A stretch of DNA of 64,000 nucleotides, taken from Sulfurifustis variabilis. GTDB lineage: Bacteria > Pseudomonadota > Gammaproteobacteria > Acidiferrobacterales > Sulfurifustaceae. The stretch spans positions 3,381,001 to 3,445,000 of the forward strand of contig NZ_AP014936.1 of assembly GCF_002355415.1 (NCBI RefSeq), given 5' to 3'. Below the pieces are notes generated by a model, which was not told the origin of the DNA, searched no databases, and worked only from the letters and a program-made list of their open reading frames with translations. Shown here one piece after another: positions 32,839-42,246 of this stretch. The position numbers were made by a program, and so were the translations under genes. Every line of letters begins with the position of its first letter. Position 1 is the stretch's first letter.

Positions 32839-33273
32839 TCACACCCCCTCCACGTCGACGCCCATGTTGCGCGCGCTGCCCGCGATCATGCGGACCGCCG
32901 CCTCCAGGTCGCCGTGGCAGTTGAGGTCGGGCATCTTGACCTTCGCGATCTCCTCGAGCTGCTTGCGCGTGATCTTGCCCACCTTGGTCTTGTTCGGCTC
33001 GCTGGAGCCGCTCTCCAGCCCCAGTGCCTTCTTGATCAGGACCGTCGCCGGCGGCGTCTTCTGAATGAAGGTGAAGCTCTTGTCGCTGTACACGGTGATG
33101 ATCACCGGGATCGGCAAGCCTTTCTCGAGCTTCTGGGTCTGCGCGTTGAACTGCTTGCAGAACTCCATGATGTTGAGGCCGTGCTGGCCGAGCGCCGGAC
33201 CGATGGGCGGCGACGGGTTCGCCGAGCCGGCCGGCACCTGCAACTTCACGTAGGCCGTAACTTTCTTTGCCAC
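32839..33273 (-). CDS. rplK: 50S ribosomal protein L11
   Basis: L11 (144 aa) belongs to the GTPase-associated centre and is needed for RelA activation. The start is GTG, giving [20 protein letters not shown]. The proline-rich [20 protein letters not shown] and the C-terminal RNA-binding [19 protein letters not shown] and [14 protein letters not shown] are typical. It is coupled to rplA with a one-base gap. Confidence 0.98.
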   Translation of the reverse strand: MAKKVTAYVKLQVPAGSANPSPPIGPALGQHGLNIMEFCKQFNAQTQKLEKGLPIPVIITVYSDKSFTFIQKTPPATVLIKKALGLESGSSEPNKTKVGKITRKQLEEIAKVKMPDLNCHGDLEAAVRMIAGSARNMGVDVEGV

Positions 33274-33334
33274 TGGTTGTCTCCTGCGAGTCCAAGCGCC
33301 TTACTGAATTCAGGCTCCTCGCTCTTCGTTGAAT

Positions 33335-33414
33335 ACGTGAGATCGGGAGGTCGTCAGGTCGTGAGCCGGACGGGTTTCGCTCTCCCGTTCTCGCGACCTC
33401 GCGCCCTCACGTGT
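33335..33414 (-). repeat. Degenerate palindromic spacer repeat, copy 3
   Basis: The arms are acgtgagatcgggaggtcg and cgacctcgcgccctcacgt, with CGTGAG/CTCACG pairing at the outside and GAGGTCG/CGACCTC further in. It ends one base from the nusG stop codon, in the nusG-rplK spacer. Same unit and same position relative to the upstream stop codon as the copies at 17708 and 32067. Confidence 0.65.
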
Positions 33415-33415
33415 T

Positions 33416-33949
33416 TCACGCTTTTTCCACCTGCGAAAAATCCAGCTCCACGGGCGTCATGCGCCCGAAGATCGAGACCGATACCTTCAGCTTGTTTTTC
33501 TCGTAGTTCACGTCCTCGACCGTCCCGTTGAAGTCCTGGAACGGGCCGTCGGTCACGCGCACCTGCTCGCCCGCCTGGAACGAGAACTTCGGCTTCGGTT
33601 TCTCCACGCCTTCCTGCACCTGGCGAATGATCGCGTCGGCCTCCTTGTCGGAGATCGGGGTCGGCTTCATGCCGGAGCCGCCGATGAAACCCGTCACTTT
33701 GGGAACGTTCTTCACGAGGTGCCAGGACTCGTCGTCCATTTCCATCTTCACGAGCACGTAGCCCGGGAAGAACTTGCGCTCGCTGGTGCGCTTCTGGCCG
33801 CTCTTCATCTCGACGACTTCTTCGGTCGGGACCAGGATTTCGCCGAACTTGCTCTCCATGCCGCGGTTGCGGATGTGCTCCTTGAGCGAACGCACCACCG
33901 ACTTCTCGAAGCCGGAGTAGGTGTGCACCACGTACCATCGCATCGTCAT
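33416..33949 (-). CDS. nusG: Transcription termination/antitermination protein NusG
   Basis: NusG (177 aa) links RNA polymerase to Rho or to ribosomal S10. The NGN domain starts [20 protein letters not shown] and has [20 protein letters not shown]. The C-terminal KOW domain has [20 protein letters not shown]. Two ATG codons at 33949 and 33943 are possible starts; the first lies two bases from the secE stop. An upstream in-frame extension runs into secE and is rejected. Confidence 0.97.
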   Translation of the reverse strand: MTMRWYVVHTYSGFEKSVVRSLKEHIRNRGMESKFGEILVPTEEVVEMKSGQKRTSERKFFPGYVLVKMEMDDESWHLVKNVPKVTGFIGGSGMKPTPISDKEADAIIRQVQEGVEKPKPKFSFQAGEQVRVTDGPFQDFNGTVEDVNYEKNKLKVSVSIFGRMTPVELDFSQVEKA

Positions 33950-33951
33950 GC

Positions 33952-34299
33952 CTACGCCCTCTGCCCGGTGAGCGCCTGCATGATCTTGAGCAGCCCCCAG
34001 TCCACGATCCACAGGAATACCGCGATCAGCACGACCATCCCGAACACGACGAGCGTGACCTGCATCGTCTCCTTGTTGGACGGCCAGACCACCTTGCGCA
34101 ACTCTGCACGCGACGCCTTGGTGAACTCCCAGAGCCGCCTGCCCGGCTCCGTCTGGTAACCGATCGCCGCTCCGACCGCCGCTGAGCCGAGCACGATGAG
34201 CGCCCGCACGAAGTCCGGCTGGTTATCCAGGTAATAGAATCCGGCGATGCCGAGCACGAAGATCAGCACCGCGAGGATGAGTCTGAATCGATCCGCCAT
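33952..34299 (-). CDS. secE: Preprotein translocase subunit SecE
   Basis: SecE (115 aa) clamps SecY in the inner membrane. Three hydrophobic helices are visible: residues 5-25, 32-48 and about 83-105, the three-helix proteobacterial form. The conserved amphipathic segment [20 protein letters not shown] precedes the last helix. It lies between tRNA-Trp and nusG as in E. coli. Confidence 0.96.
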   Translation of the reverse strand: MADRFRLILAVLIFVLGIAGFYYLDNQPDFVRALIVLGSAAVGAAIGYQTEPGRRLWEFTKASRAELRKVVWPSNKETMQVTLVVFGMVVLIAVFLWIVDWGLLKIMQALTGQRA

Positions 34300-34331
34300 C
34301 TAACTAAGAATTCGCTATGCCGCCGAAGGAG

Positions 34332-34407
34332 TGGCAGGCCAGGAGGGTCTCGAACCCCCAACCTGCGGTTTTGGAGACCGCCGCTCTGCCAATTGAGCTA
34401 CTGGCCT
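34332..34407 (-). tRNA. tRNA-Trp (CCA)
   Basis: A 76-nt cloverleaf with the acceptor AGGCCAG/CTGGCCT pair, anticodon loop CTCCAAA reading UGG, GTTCGAGAC T arm, and encoded CCA end. It lies between tuf2 and secE, the same place as in E. coli. Confidence 0.96.
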
Positions 34408-34425
34408 GTACGCTACGCGAATGGT

Positions 34426-34509
34426 CAATGTTGAATTTTGAATGTTGAATTCAGGGTCGCGCTTCGCGCGCTCATTCATTCAACATTCAGCATTAAGAAT
34501 TCAACATTG
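34426..34509 (-). repeat. AT-rich nested palindrome between tuf2 and tRNA-Trp
   Basis: CAATGTTGAATT at 34426-34437 pairs with AATTCAACATTG at 34498-34509. GAATGTTGAAT at 34440-34450 pairs with ATTCAACATTC at 34478-34488. A GCGCG/CGCGC stem forms the tip. The 84-base element is far more AT-rich than its surroundings and lies eight bases behind the tuf2 stop. It resembles the attcaacattcaac type of dispersed element. Confidence 0.65.
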
Positions 34510-34517
34510 CCCTTGTT

Positions 34518-35708
<1,191 letters not shown>

Positions 35709-35795
35709 GGGGAACCTCGTTTCTTCTCTTCTCGCAGAAGCGATTGGAACTGCTGTCTCGTGGCCGCGCACCCGCGCGGCGCTACTACAATCAGA

Positions 35796-35871
<76 letters not shown>

Positions 35872-35901
35872 GCAGCCTGTACGCCCGCAACCTCCGCCAA
35901 C

Positions 35902-35975
<74 letters not shown>

Positions 35976-36022
35976 GTGGATGCGCGTTTTGAGTGACCTC
36001 GCCCGGGACTGCCGCTCCGACT

Positions 36023-36107
36023 TGGTGGAGGGGGGAGGATTCGAACCTCCGAAGGCAGAGCCGTCAGATTTACAGTCTGATCCCTTTGGCCGCTCGGGAA
36101 CCCCTCC
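36023..36107 (-). tRNA. tRNA-Tyr (GTA)
   Basis: An 85-nt class II tRNA with acceptor GGAGGGG, anticodon loop CTGTAAA, a long variable arm (GGCTCTGCCTTCGGA region), GTTCGAATC T arm and encoded CCA. It follows a predicted promoter 19 bases upstream. Confidence 0.96.
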
Positions 36108-36125
36108 CAAAAACAGAAGCCGCGA

Positions 36126-36154
36126 ATTGTGCGGATTAGGCTTCGCCTTGTCAA
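36126..36154 (-). promoter_or_regulatory. Predicted promoter of tRNA-Tyr/Gly/Thr-tuf2
   Basis: On the minus strand TTGACA (36149-36154) and CACAAT (36126-36131) are 17 bases apart, in the 76-base gap between the aconitase stop and tRNA-Tyr. It lets the tRNA-tuf2 unit be expressed without the aconitase gene. Confidence 0.65.
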
Positions 36155-36183
36155 CAAAGGTCGTTGATTTTTGGGAATTTCGG

Positions 36184-38478
36184 TCAGGCTGTCCGTCCCT
36201 GCTCCTGCAACCTTATTAGATTCAGCGCGGACCCTGCCCGGAACCAGGCGACCTGTTCACGGGTGAGGCTGTGGTTTGCCTCGAATTCTTCGGTCGAGCC
36301 GTCCGCGTGGGCGATGCGCACCCGCACCGACTGGCCCGGGACGAGCTCCTGCAGGCCGAGGAAGCTGAGCCTGTCGTCCCTCCGGACGCGCTCCCAGTCC
36401 CCCGGATTGCAGAACACGAGCGGCAAAATGCCCTGTTTTTTGAGGTTCGTCTCGTGAATGCGCGCGAAGCTCCGGCTAATGACCACACGGGCGCCGAGGT
36501 ATCGGGGGGACATCGCAGCATGCTCGCGCGAGCTGCCTTCGCCGTAATTCCGGTCGCCTATGGCCACCCACCCCTGCCCACGCGCCTTGTACTCCCGGGC
36601 GACGGCCGCGGCAGCCTGGTCCTCGGATCCAGTGTGGACGTTGTAGGCCGTCCCGGGTTTCGCCGTGAACGCGTTGTCCGCGCCGGAGAACATGTTGTCG
36701 CTGATCCGGTCCAGATGTCCCCGGTAACGCAGCCAGGGTCCGGCCGGCGAGATGTGGTCGGTCGTGCACTTGCCCTTTGCCTTGAGCAGGACCGGCAGGT
36801 CGCGATAGCCCTCGACCGGATCGACGGGGTCGAAAGGGGCGAGCAGGGCGAGCCGTTCGCTTTTCGGGTCGACCTGTACCACCGCCCCTGCCGCATGGTC
36901 CGACGGCGGGACATACGCCGACCGGCCGGTCTCGAAACCCCTGGGCGGGAACTCCTCGGCCCGGGGCGGACTCAGTTGCACCCGCTCCCCGTCCGGCCCA
37001 GCCACGCCTTCGCGGATCGGATCGCGATCCAACCGACCGGCGAGCGCGTAGGCGGTCACTACCTCCGGGCTGGCGATGAACGCATGGGTCTGGGGGTTGC
37101 CGTCGTTGCGGCGCGGGAAGTTCCGGTTGTACGAGGTGAGGATCGCGTTCTTTTCGCCCGATTTCGTGTCCGAGCGCTCCCACTGTCCGATGCAGGGGCC
37201 GCACGCGTTCGCGAGCACGGTGCCGCCGATGGCTTCGAGATCGGCGAGCAGCCCGTCGCGCTCGATGGTGGCGCGCACCTGTTCGGAGCCGGGCGTCACC
37301 AGGAACGGCACCCGTGCCTTGAGGCCGTGCTTGCGTGCTTCCCGCGCCACATGGGCGGCGCGCCCGATGTCTTCGTAGGACGAATTGGTGCAGCTCCCGA
37401 TGAGCGCGGCCTTCAGCTCGACCGGGTAGGCGTGCTCGCGCACGTCGGCGCCCATCCGGGAGACCGGCCGGGCGAGGTCGGGCGTGTGCGGCCCGACGAT
37501 GTGCGGCTCGAGCGCCGACAGATCGATCTCGACCACCTGGTCGTAAAATCTGTCCGGTTGGGCGAGGACTTCGGGGTCGGCGGTCAGGTGCGCACTCGCC
37601 GCCTCGGCGAGGCGCGCCCATGCCTCTCTCCCGGTGGCACGCAGGTAATCGCCCATGCGGCGATCGAACGGGAAGACCGACGTGGTGGCGCCGAGCTCGG
37701 CGCCCATGTTGGTCACCGTCGCCTTGGCGGTACAGGACAGCGATGCGGTCCCCGGACCGAAGTACTCGACGATCTTGTTCGTTCCCCCGGCGACGGTCAG
37801 CATCCCGGCAAGCTTCAGAATCACGTCCTTGCCGCTGGTCCAGCCGGACAGCTCGCCGGTGAGGCGCACGCCCACCAGCTTCGGCCACAGGAGCTCCCAC
37901 GGAAAGCCGACCATGACATCGACCGCGTCGGCGCCGCCGACCCCTATGGCGAGCATCCCGAGACCGCCGGCGTTCGGCGTATGGGAGTCGGTTCCGATCA
38001 TGAGACCGCCCGGGAAGGCGTAGTGCTCGAGGAGCACCTGATGAATGATTCCGGACCCCGGCCGCCAGAACCCCATGCCGTACTTGGCGGCGCTCGAGGC
38101 GAGGAAGTCGTAGACCTCCTTGTTGGTGGTCTCGGCCGCCTCGAGGTCCTCGATGGCCCCGACCCGGGCGCGCACGAGATGGTCGCAATGCACCGTGGTC
38201 GGCACCGCGACGGTCGTCCTTCCCGCCGTCATGAATTGCAGAATGGCCATCTGCGCGGTCGCGTCCTGCATCGCCACGCGATCCGGACGCAGCGCCGCCG
38301 TGGTGCTGCCGCGCTCCGGGAGTCCTTCGCCCCGGTCCTCCCAGTGTGCATAGAGGATCTTCTCGGCGAGCGTGAGCGGCTTCCCCGTCCGCGCGCGGAT
38401 GGACCGGAGGTGCTCCGCCATCGTTTCGTACCGATGCCGAATCATCGGCAGGGCGTCTGCGGGTGTCTTTTCGAGCAT
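36184..38478 (-). CDS. acn: Aconitate hydratase, mitochondrial type
   Basis: Aconitase (764 aa) converts citrate to isocitrate in the TCA and glyoxylate cycles. RPDRVAMQDATAQMAILQFM and VAVPTTVHCDHLVRA resemble mitochondrial ACO2 more than bacterial AcnA or AcnB. The iron-sulfur cysteines are in IGSCTNSSYEDIGR and ANACGPCIGQW. The C-terminal swivel domain contains KCTTDHISPAGPWLRYRGHL, GDRNYGEGSSREHAA and ARIHETNLKKQGILPL. The ATG at 38478 is chosen because an upstream in-frame extension would run through tRNA-Thr. It lies between tRNA-Thr(TGT) and tRNA-Tyr on the same strand. Confidence 0.93.
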   Translation of the reverse strand: MLEKTPADALPMIRHRYETMAEHLRSIRARTGKPLTLAEKILYAHWEDRGEGLPERGSTTAALRPDRVAMQDATAQMAILQFMTAGRTTVAVPTTVHCDHLVRARVGAIEDLEAAETTNKEVYDFLASSAAKYGMGFWRPGSGIIHQVLLEHYAFPGGLMIGTDSHTPNAGGLGMLAIGVGGADAVDVMVGFPWELLWPKLVGVRLTGELSGWTSGKDVILKLAGMLTVAGGTNKIVEYFGPGTASLSCTAKATVTNMGAELGATTSVFPFDRRMGDYLRATGREAWARLAEAASAHLTADPEVLAQPDRFYDQVVEIDLSALEPHIVGPHTPDLARPVSRMGADVREHAYPVELKAALIGSCTNSSYEDIGRAAHVAREARKHGLKARVPFLVTPGSEQVRATIERDGLLADLEAIGGTVLANACGPCIGQWERSDTKSGEKNAILTSYNRNFPRRNDGNPQTHAFIASPEVVTAYALAGRLDRDPIREGVAGPDGERVQLSPPRAEEFPPRGFETGRSAYVPPSDHAAGAVVQVDPKSERLALLAPFDPVDPVEGYRDLPVLLKAKGKCTTDHISPAGPWLRYRGHLDRISDNMFSGADNAFTAKPGTAYNVHTGSEDQAAAAVAREYKARGQGWVAIGDRNYGEGSSREHAAMSPRYLGARVVISRSFARIHETNLKKQGILPLVFCNPGDWERVRRDDRLSFLGLQELVPGQSVRVRIAHADGSTEEFEANHSLTREQVAWFRAGSALNLIRLQEQGRTA

Positions 38479-38648
38479 GGCTGCGGACCTGCTTGATGGA
38501 ATAGTTAGTGGTGTTGTGGTTCCGGCGGACGGAATTGCACGCGCGTATGCGTCATCCGGGCAGCCAGGGATCAACCTGCAACGCCGCGATCGCGTTCCTG
38601 TGGCGCACCCGCCAACGCAGTGGCACGGCCTTCGATCGTGTGGCGGCA

Positions 38649-38724
38649 TGGAGCCCGCAGAGGGAATCGAACCCCCGACCCTCTGATTACAAATCAGATG
38701 CTCTACCGGCTGAGCTATGCGGGC
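38649..38724 (-). tRNA. tRNA-Thr (TGT)
   Basis: A 76-nt cloverleaf with acceptor GCCCGCA/TGCGGGC, anticodon loop TTTGTAA, GTTCGATTC T arm and encoded CCA. In E. coli the equivalent thrU is immediately followed by tRNA-Tyr; here the aconitase gene lies between them. Confidence 0.96.
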
Positions 38725-38768
38725 GCAATCTGAAAGTTCATGCCACCGTGCGCGACGTGCGGGCGACA

Positions 38769-38774
38769 AGTATA
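38769..38774 (-). promoter_or_regulatory. Predicted -10 element for tRNA-Thr(TGT)
   Basis: TATACT on the minus strand is followed by a GC-rich discriminator, typical of stable RNA promoters. It lies about 45 bases before the tRNA, just behind the SPOR gene stop. The -35 element is weak by eye. Confidence 0.4.
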
Positions 38775-38782
38775 GCGGCCCG

Positions 38783-39505
38783 TCAGCCGGGCGGCATCTG
38801 GGCCCCGCCGTCCGTGGGCGGCGCGGGAGGGCAGGCGGCGGATCGCAGAGAGACGCCGGCCGCCCATTCCTCCTCGGCGAAGCGGGTGAGCGCCACGCCA
38901 CCGATGCGCCCGTCGCGCGCCGGATCGGGCAAGGCGAGCCAGTAGACGTGCCGCAGGCTCGGTACCGGCTGAATGGAGGCGTCCAGGCCCTTGGCCCTGA
39001 GCTGCCGCTGACGCTGACGCGCGTTCGCCTCGACGGTGAAGAGCCCGACCGAAACCGCGTTCTCCATGCCCTCCTCCTGAATCAACGCGTGATCCTTGAA
39101 GCCGAGGCGTGTGAGCTGACGGCGCTTCGCGTCCGCCGCTTCCCGGCTCGCAAGCGGAGGAAGATACACCTGGTACGCCCGTCCGCGGCTCTCGAACTCG
39201 GTGACCTGCTCCACGTGCAGCCCCCAGGACTCGATGCGCGTTCCCGCCCCCCTCGCCTCCTGCAGCGAGGTGAAGGGTCCCAGTCGGTAACAGGGGCCGG
39301 CGGGGGCGGAAGCCGCGACAGCCGGCCGGCTCTGGGACCGCGCGCGCAGCGCCGTGCCGGGTTCCGACAGGCGCTTGAGCTTTTCCGGACTGACGTCGGC
39401 ACGGGGCCTGGGAAAATCGTAGGAAACGAGCGGCTCCTTGTACCAGCTTCCCCACATGTAGAGGCCGAGATTCGCGACCAGCAGCAGACCGAAAAAGAGC
39501 CTCAT
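38783..39505 (-). CDS. SPOR-domain membrane protein
   Basis: A 240 aa protein with an N-terminal membrane anchor (MRLFFGLLLVANLGLYMWGS), a proline-rich linker, and a sporulation-related repeat region around residues 75-160. The region starts GPCYRLGPFTSLQEA, has VYLPPLASREAADAKRRQL, and a second half with AVSVGLFTVEANARQRQRQL. SPOR domains bind denuded peptidoglycan at the division site. The gene overlaps the coaX stop (ATGA), a pairing common in beta- and gammaproteobacteria. Its exact function is unknown. Confidence 0.8.
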   Translation of the reverse strand: MRLFFGLLLVANLGLYMWGSWYKEPLVSYDFPRPRADVSPEKLKRLSEPGTALRARSQSRPAVAASAPAGPCYRLGPFTSLQEARGAGTRIESWGLHVEQVTEFESRGRAYQVYLPPLASREAADAKRRQLTRLGFKDHALIQEEGMENAVSVGLFTVEANARQRQRQLRAKGLDASIQPVPSLRHVYWLALPDPARDGRIGGVALTRFAEEEWAAGVSLRSAACPPAPPTDGGAQMPPG

Positions 39506-40236
39506 GACGCGTCGGCGATCCGGGCAAGGCCGCGTAGCACGAGATCCGGAACGGAGCGAAACGGTCGCGAGAGACGCGCGGCGATCGTGTCCGCGTCGCC
39601 GCCGGTGATGTAGAGCGTCATCTCCTCGCCCAGCGCCTCTTCGAATTCCCGCCACACCCGCTCGATCGCGCCGGCAATGCCGTAAACCGTCCCGGCCGCG
39701 ACCGCGTCGCCGGTCGTCCGTGCGAGACAGGAGGCGTCGTTGCCGTCTGCGGCGCGCACGCCGGCCGTGCGTTCGCTCAGGGCCGCGCGCTGCAGGCGAA
39801 TCCCCGGGAGAATGACGCCGCCGGCGAACACGCCCTCGGCCGTGAGCGCGTCGATGGTCACCGCGGTGCCGCAGTCGGCGACGCAGGCGGCGTGTGCGCC
39901 GAGCGCACGCGCGCCGACGAGGGCGGCCCAGCGATCGGGCCCCAATGCCTGCGGCGCGAGGTAGCCGTTCCGCACGCCGCACTGCTCCGCACGCGCCTCG
40001 ATGAACAGCGGATCCAACGACCAGCGCGCGGCGAGCCAGGTCGCCAGTGTCGTTCGTGCCCGCGAGTCCGCCACGCTCGCGACGACGACGCGGTCGGGTC
40101 GAAGCTGTCCTTCCCACACGCCGTCCAGCAGCGCGCGGAGGTCGTTCGCCAGGGCGACGGCGCCGCTCGTCCAGCGATCGTCGTCGCGCAGCGCCCACTT
40201 GAGCCGGGAGTTCCCGAGGTCGACGAGAAGCTGCAT
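39502..40236 (-). CDS. coaX: Type III pantothenate kinase
   Basis: CoaX (244 aa) phosphorylates pantothenate, the first step of coenzyme A synthesis, and is insensitive to CoA feedback. The ASKHA-type phosphate loop is MQLLVDLGNSRLKWAL at the N-terminus. GPDRWAALVGA and the adenosine region VADCGTAVTIDAL are the other family motifs, and ITGGDADTIA is near the C-terminus. The ATG overlaps the birA stop (TGATG). No coaA was seen. Confidence 0.95.
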   Translation of the reverse strand: MQLLVDLGNSRLKWALRDDDRWTSGAVALANDLRALLDGVWEGQLRPDRVVVASVADSRARTTLATWLAARWSLDPLFIEARAEQCGVRNGYLAPQALGPDRWAALVGARALGAHAACVADCGTAVTIDALTAEGVFAGGVILPGIRLQRAALSERTAGVRAADGNDASCLARTTGDAVAAGTVYGIAGAIERVWREFEEALGEEMTLYITGGDADTIAARLSRPFRSVPDLVLRGLARIADAS

Positions 40237-41207
40237 CACGCGCCCCGCAAGCTGATCTCGCCCGCGTGGTAAACGCGTTCATCGCCGCGGGCGTCGATCA
40301 GCCGCAGCGCCCCGCCCGAGTCGACTCCGGCCACCGTCCCGGCGATCGTCGCCGACGCAGTCATGAGGCGTACGCTCTGCCCGTGGTACACGTGGCGTCG
40401 TTCCCAGTTCTGCCGGAAAGGGCCGAAACCGCGCGCGCCGAACGTGCGGCACGCGTCGTGCAGCCGCCCGATGACGAGCGCCGCCAGGCGATTGCGGTCG
40501 ATGGTCGAGCCCAACACCTCCTCGAGATCGACCCACGGCTGGTCGATGCCCTCGGCCTCGCGCGCCCCGAGCCGGCAGTTGATTCCCGCACCGAGCACGA
40601 CGAGCGCGGGCCCGGCCGCTTCGCCCTGCACGTCGGCGAGCAGGCCCGCGAGCTTGCGTCCGCGCCAGACGACGTCGTTCGGCCATTTCAGACCGATGCC
40701 GCGCGCGCCGTACTCCTCGAGCGCCTCGAGCAGGGCGAGGCCGGCTGCCAGCCCGAAGGCCGCTACCGTCGCCGGCCCGGCGTCGAAGCGCCATGCCATC
40801 GAAAGCAGCAGGTTCCGGTACGGCGTCGCGAGCCAGCCGCGTCCGCGCCGCCCGCGCCCCTGCGTCTGCGTCTCGGACAGGCAGACGCTCCCGGAAACGA
40901 GCGCCGACGCCCGTTGAATCAGGTAGCGGTTCGTCGAATCGACGGTCTCGAGCACCTCGAGGGAATGCGGCAGGTCGCCCCGGCGCCCGAGCTCGGCGAG
41001 GATCGCGTCTCGGTCGAGCGGATCGACTGGCTCGGGAAGCTTGTAGCCCCGGCCGGGGACCGAGTGAATTTCGAGGCCGAAGCTCGCGAGCGCGCGCACT
41101 CCCTTGTTCACCGCCGCGCGCGAAACGCCAAGACGCCGGCCCAGATCGGTTCCCGAGTGGAACTGGCCGTCGGCGAGGAGCTTGAGGATTTCCGCGCGCG
41201 TGGTCAC
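40236..41207 (-). CDS. birA: Bifunctional biotin operon repressor / biotin-[acetyl-CoA-carboxylase] ligase
   Basis: BirA (323 aa from the GTG at 41207) attaches biotin to carboxyl carrier protein and represses biotin genes. An N-terminal winged helix (ILKLLADGQFHSGTDLGRRL, then VSRAAVNKGVRAL) is followed by the ligase domain with ETQTQGRGRRGRGWLA and LKWPNDVVWRGRKLAGLLAD. The C-terminal SH3-like domain is present. The start overlaps the stop of the hydroxyacid dehydrogenase gene (GTGA), and the stop overlaps coaX. Confidence 0.95.
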   Translation of the reverse strand: MTTRAEILKLLADGQFHSGTDLGRRLGVSRAAVNKGVRALASFGLEIHSVPGRGYKLPEPVDPLDRDAILAELGRRGDLPHSLEVLETVDSTNRYLIQRASALVSGSVCLSETQTQGRGRRGRGWLATPYRNLLLSMAWRFDAGPATVAAFGLAAGLALLEALEEYGARGIGLKWPNDVVWRGRKLAGLLADVQGEAAGPALVVLGAGINCRLGAREAEGIDQPWVDLEEVLGSTIDRNRLAALVIGRLHDACRTFGARGFGPFRQNWERRHVYHGQSVRLMTASATIAGTVAGVDSGGALRLIDARGDERVYHAGEISLRGA

Positions 41208-42154
41208 GGGCCGACCAGATTGCGCGGCTCGCCGCGGGCGAACGCCTCGATGTTGTCGATGAGCTGGTCTGCGAGCCGCTGCATCGCCTCGCGGCTGGAC
41301 CAGGCGACGTGCGGGGTCAGGATGAAGTTCGGAAGATCGAGCGCGAGCAGCGGATTGTCCGCGCGCGGCGGCTCGCCGGAGAGCACGTCGAAACCGGCGC
41401 CCGCCAGCCGCCCCTCCGACAGCGCGCGCGCAAGCGCGGCCTCGTCGACGAGGCCGCCACGGGCGGTGTTGATCAGTACCGCCGAAGGCTTCATCCGGGC
41501 GAGCTCTGCTTCTCCGATCAGGTTGCGCGTGGCGGGCGTGAGCGGCGAGTGCAGGCTCAGCACGTCGGCTTCGCGCAGCACCTCGTCGAAGGCCGTATAG
41601 CCCTCGCGTACCGAGGCCGCTCCCTTGTGCTCGGCGTAAAGCGCGTTCATGCCGAAGGCCTGCCCGAGGCGCGCGACCGCGCGCCCGAGCGCACCCCGGC
41701 CGACGATGCCGAGCGTCGATCCGTGAAGGTCGTGAATCGGCTGTGTGAACAGGCAGAACTGCCCGGCGCGCTGCCAGAGGCCGTCTTTCAGGTCCTGCCG
41801 GAACGCGAGCAGGTTGCGCCTGAGCGCAAGGATCATCATGAACACGTGCTCGGGAACGGTGTGCACGGCGTAGTTCCGGATGTTCGCCACCTTGATCCCG
41901 CGCGCGTGACAGTAACCGAGGTCGACGTTGTCGGTTCCGGTCGCGGCGATGGCGACGAGCCGAAGATCGGGCAGCTGCTCGAGCGCGTCCTTGCGCAATG
42001 CCACCTTGTTCGTTATCGCGACCGTCGCGCCGCGGAGATGCTCCGCCACCTGCGCGGGCCCCGTCGCCGGATAGTCCCGCCAGCGGTGCGGGAACGCCGG
42101 CGTTCGAAGCTCCGCGATCAGGCTGTCGCGGTCGAGGAAGACGATCTCGTGCAT
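41204..42154 (-). CDS. D-2-hydroxyacid dehydrogenase (hydroxypyruvate/glycerate dehydrogenase-like)
   Basis: A 316 aa NAD(P)-dependent dehydrogenase of the D-isomer family. The nucleotide loop is GIVGRGALGRAVARLG near residue 150. The catalytic residues are the arginine in NTARGGLVDE, the glutamate in SGEPP and the histidine in TPHVAWSSREAM. AATGTDNVDLGYCHARGI is typical of HprA-like glycerate dehydrogenases. It could reduce hydroxypyruvate or glyoxylate. It heads the tail birA-coaX-SPOR and follows the tartronate semialdehyde reductase-like gene by 92 bases. Confidence 0.88.
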   Translation of the reverse strand: MHEIVFLDRDSLIAELRTPAFPHRWRDYPATGPAQVAEHLRGATVAITNKVALRKDALEQLPDLRLVAIAATGTDNVDLGYCHARGIKVANIRNYAVHTVPEHVFMMILALRRNLLAFRQDLKDGLWQRAGQFCLFTQPIHDLHGSTLGIVGRGALGRAVARLGQAFGMNALYAEHKGAASVREGYTAFDEVLREADVLSLHSPLTPATRNLIGEAELARMKPSAVLINTARGGLVDEAALARALSEGRLAGAGFDVLSGEPPRADNPLLALDLPNFILTPHVAWSSREAMQRLADQLIDNIEAFARGEPRNLVGP

Positions 42155-42246
42155 CGCTATGAGCGGGTTTATGTCCTGGACCGCATCGGACCCCCACGAA
42201 TCGAGCCGGTTATCGCGCGGTCCGGGGGTTCAGGAATCCGTGCGAC

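Noticed and set aside
33416..34012. NusG extended by 21 residues
   Set aside because: The extension overlaps the secE coding region and is unlike NusG N-termini.
36184..38901. Aconitase extended to 905 residues
   Set aside because: The extension would run across tRNA-Thr(TGT) and shows no similarity to aconitases; the ATG at 38478 gives a normal length.
42155..42246. Terminator between the reductase and dehydrogenase genes
   Set aside because: gacccccac and ggtccggggg pair only partly, with no T-run; not strong enough to call.
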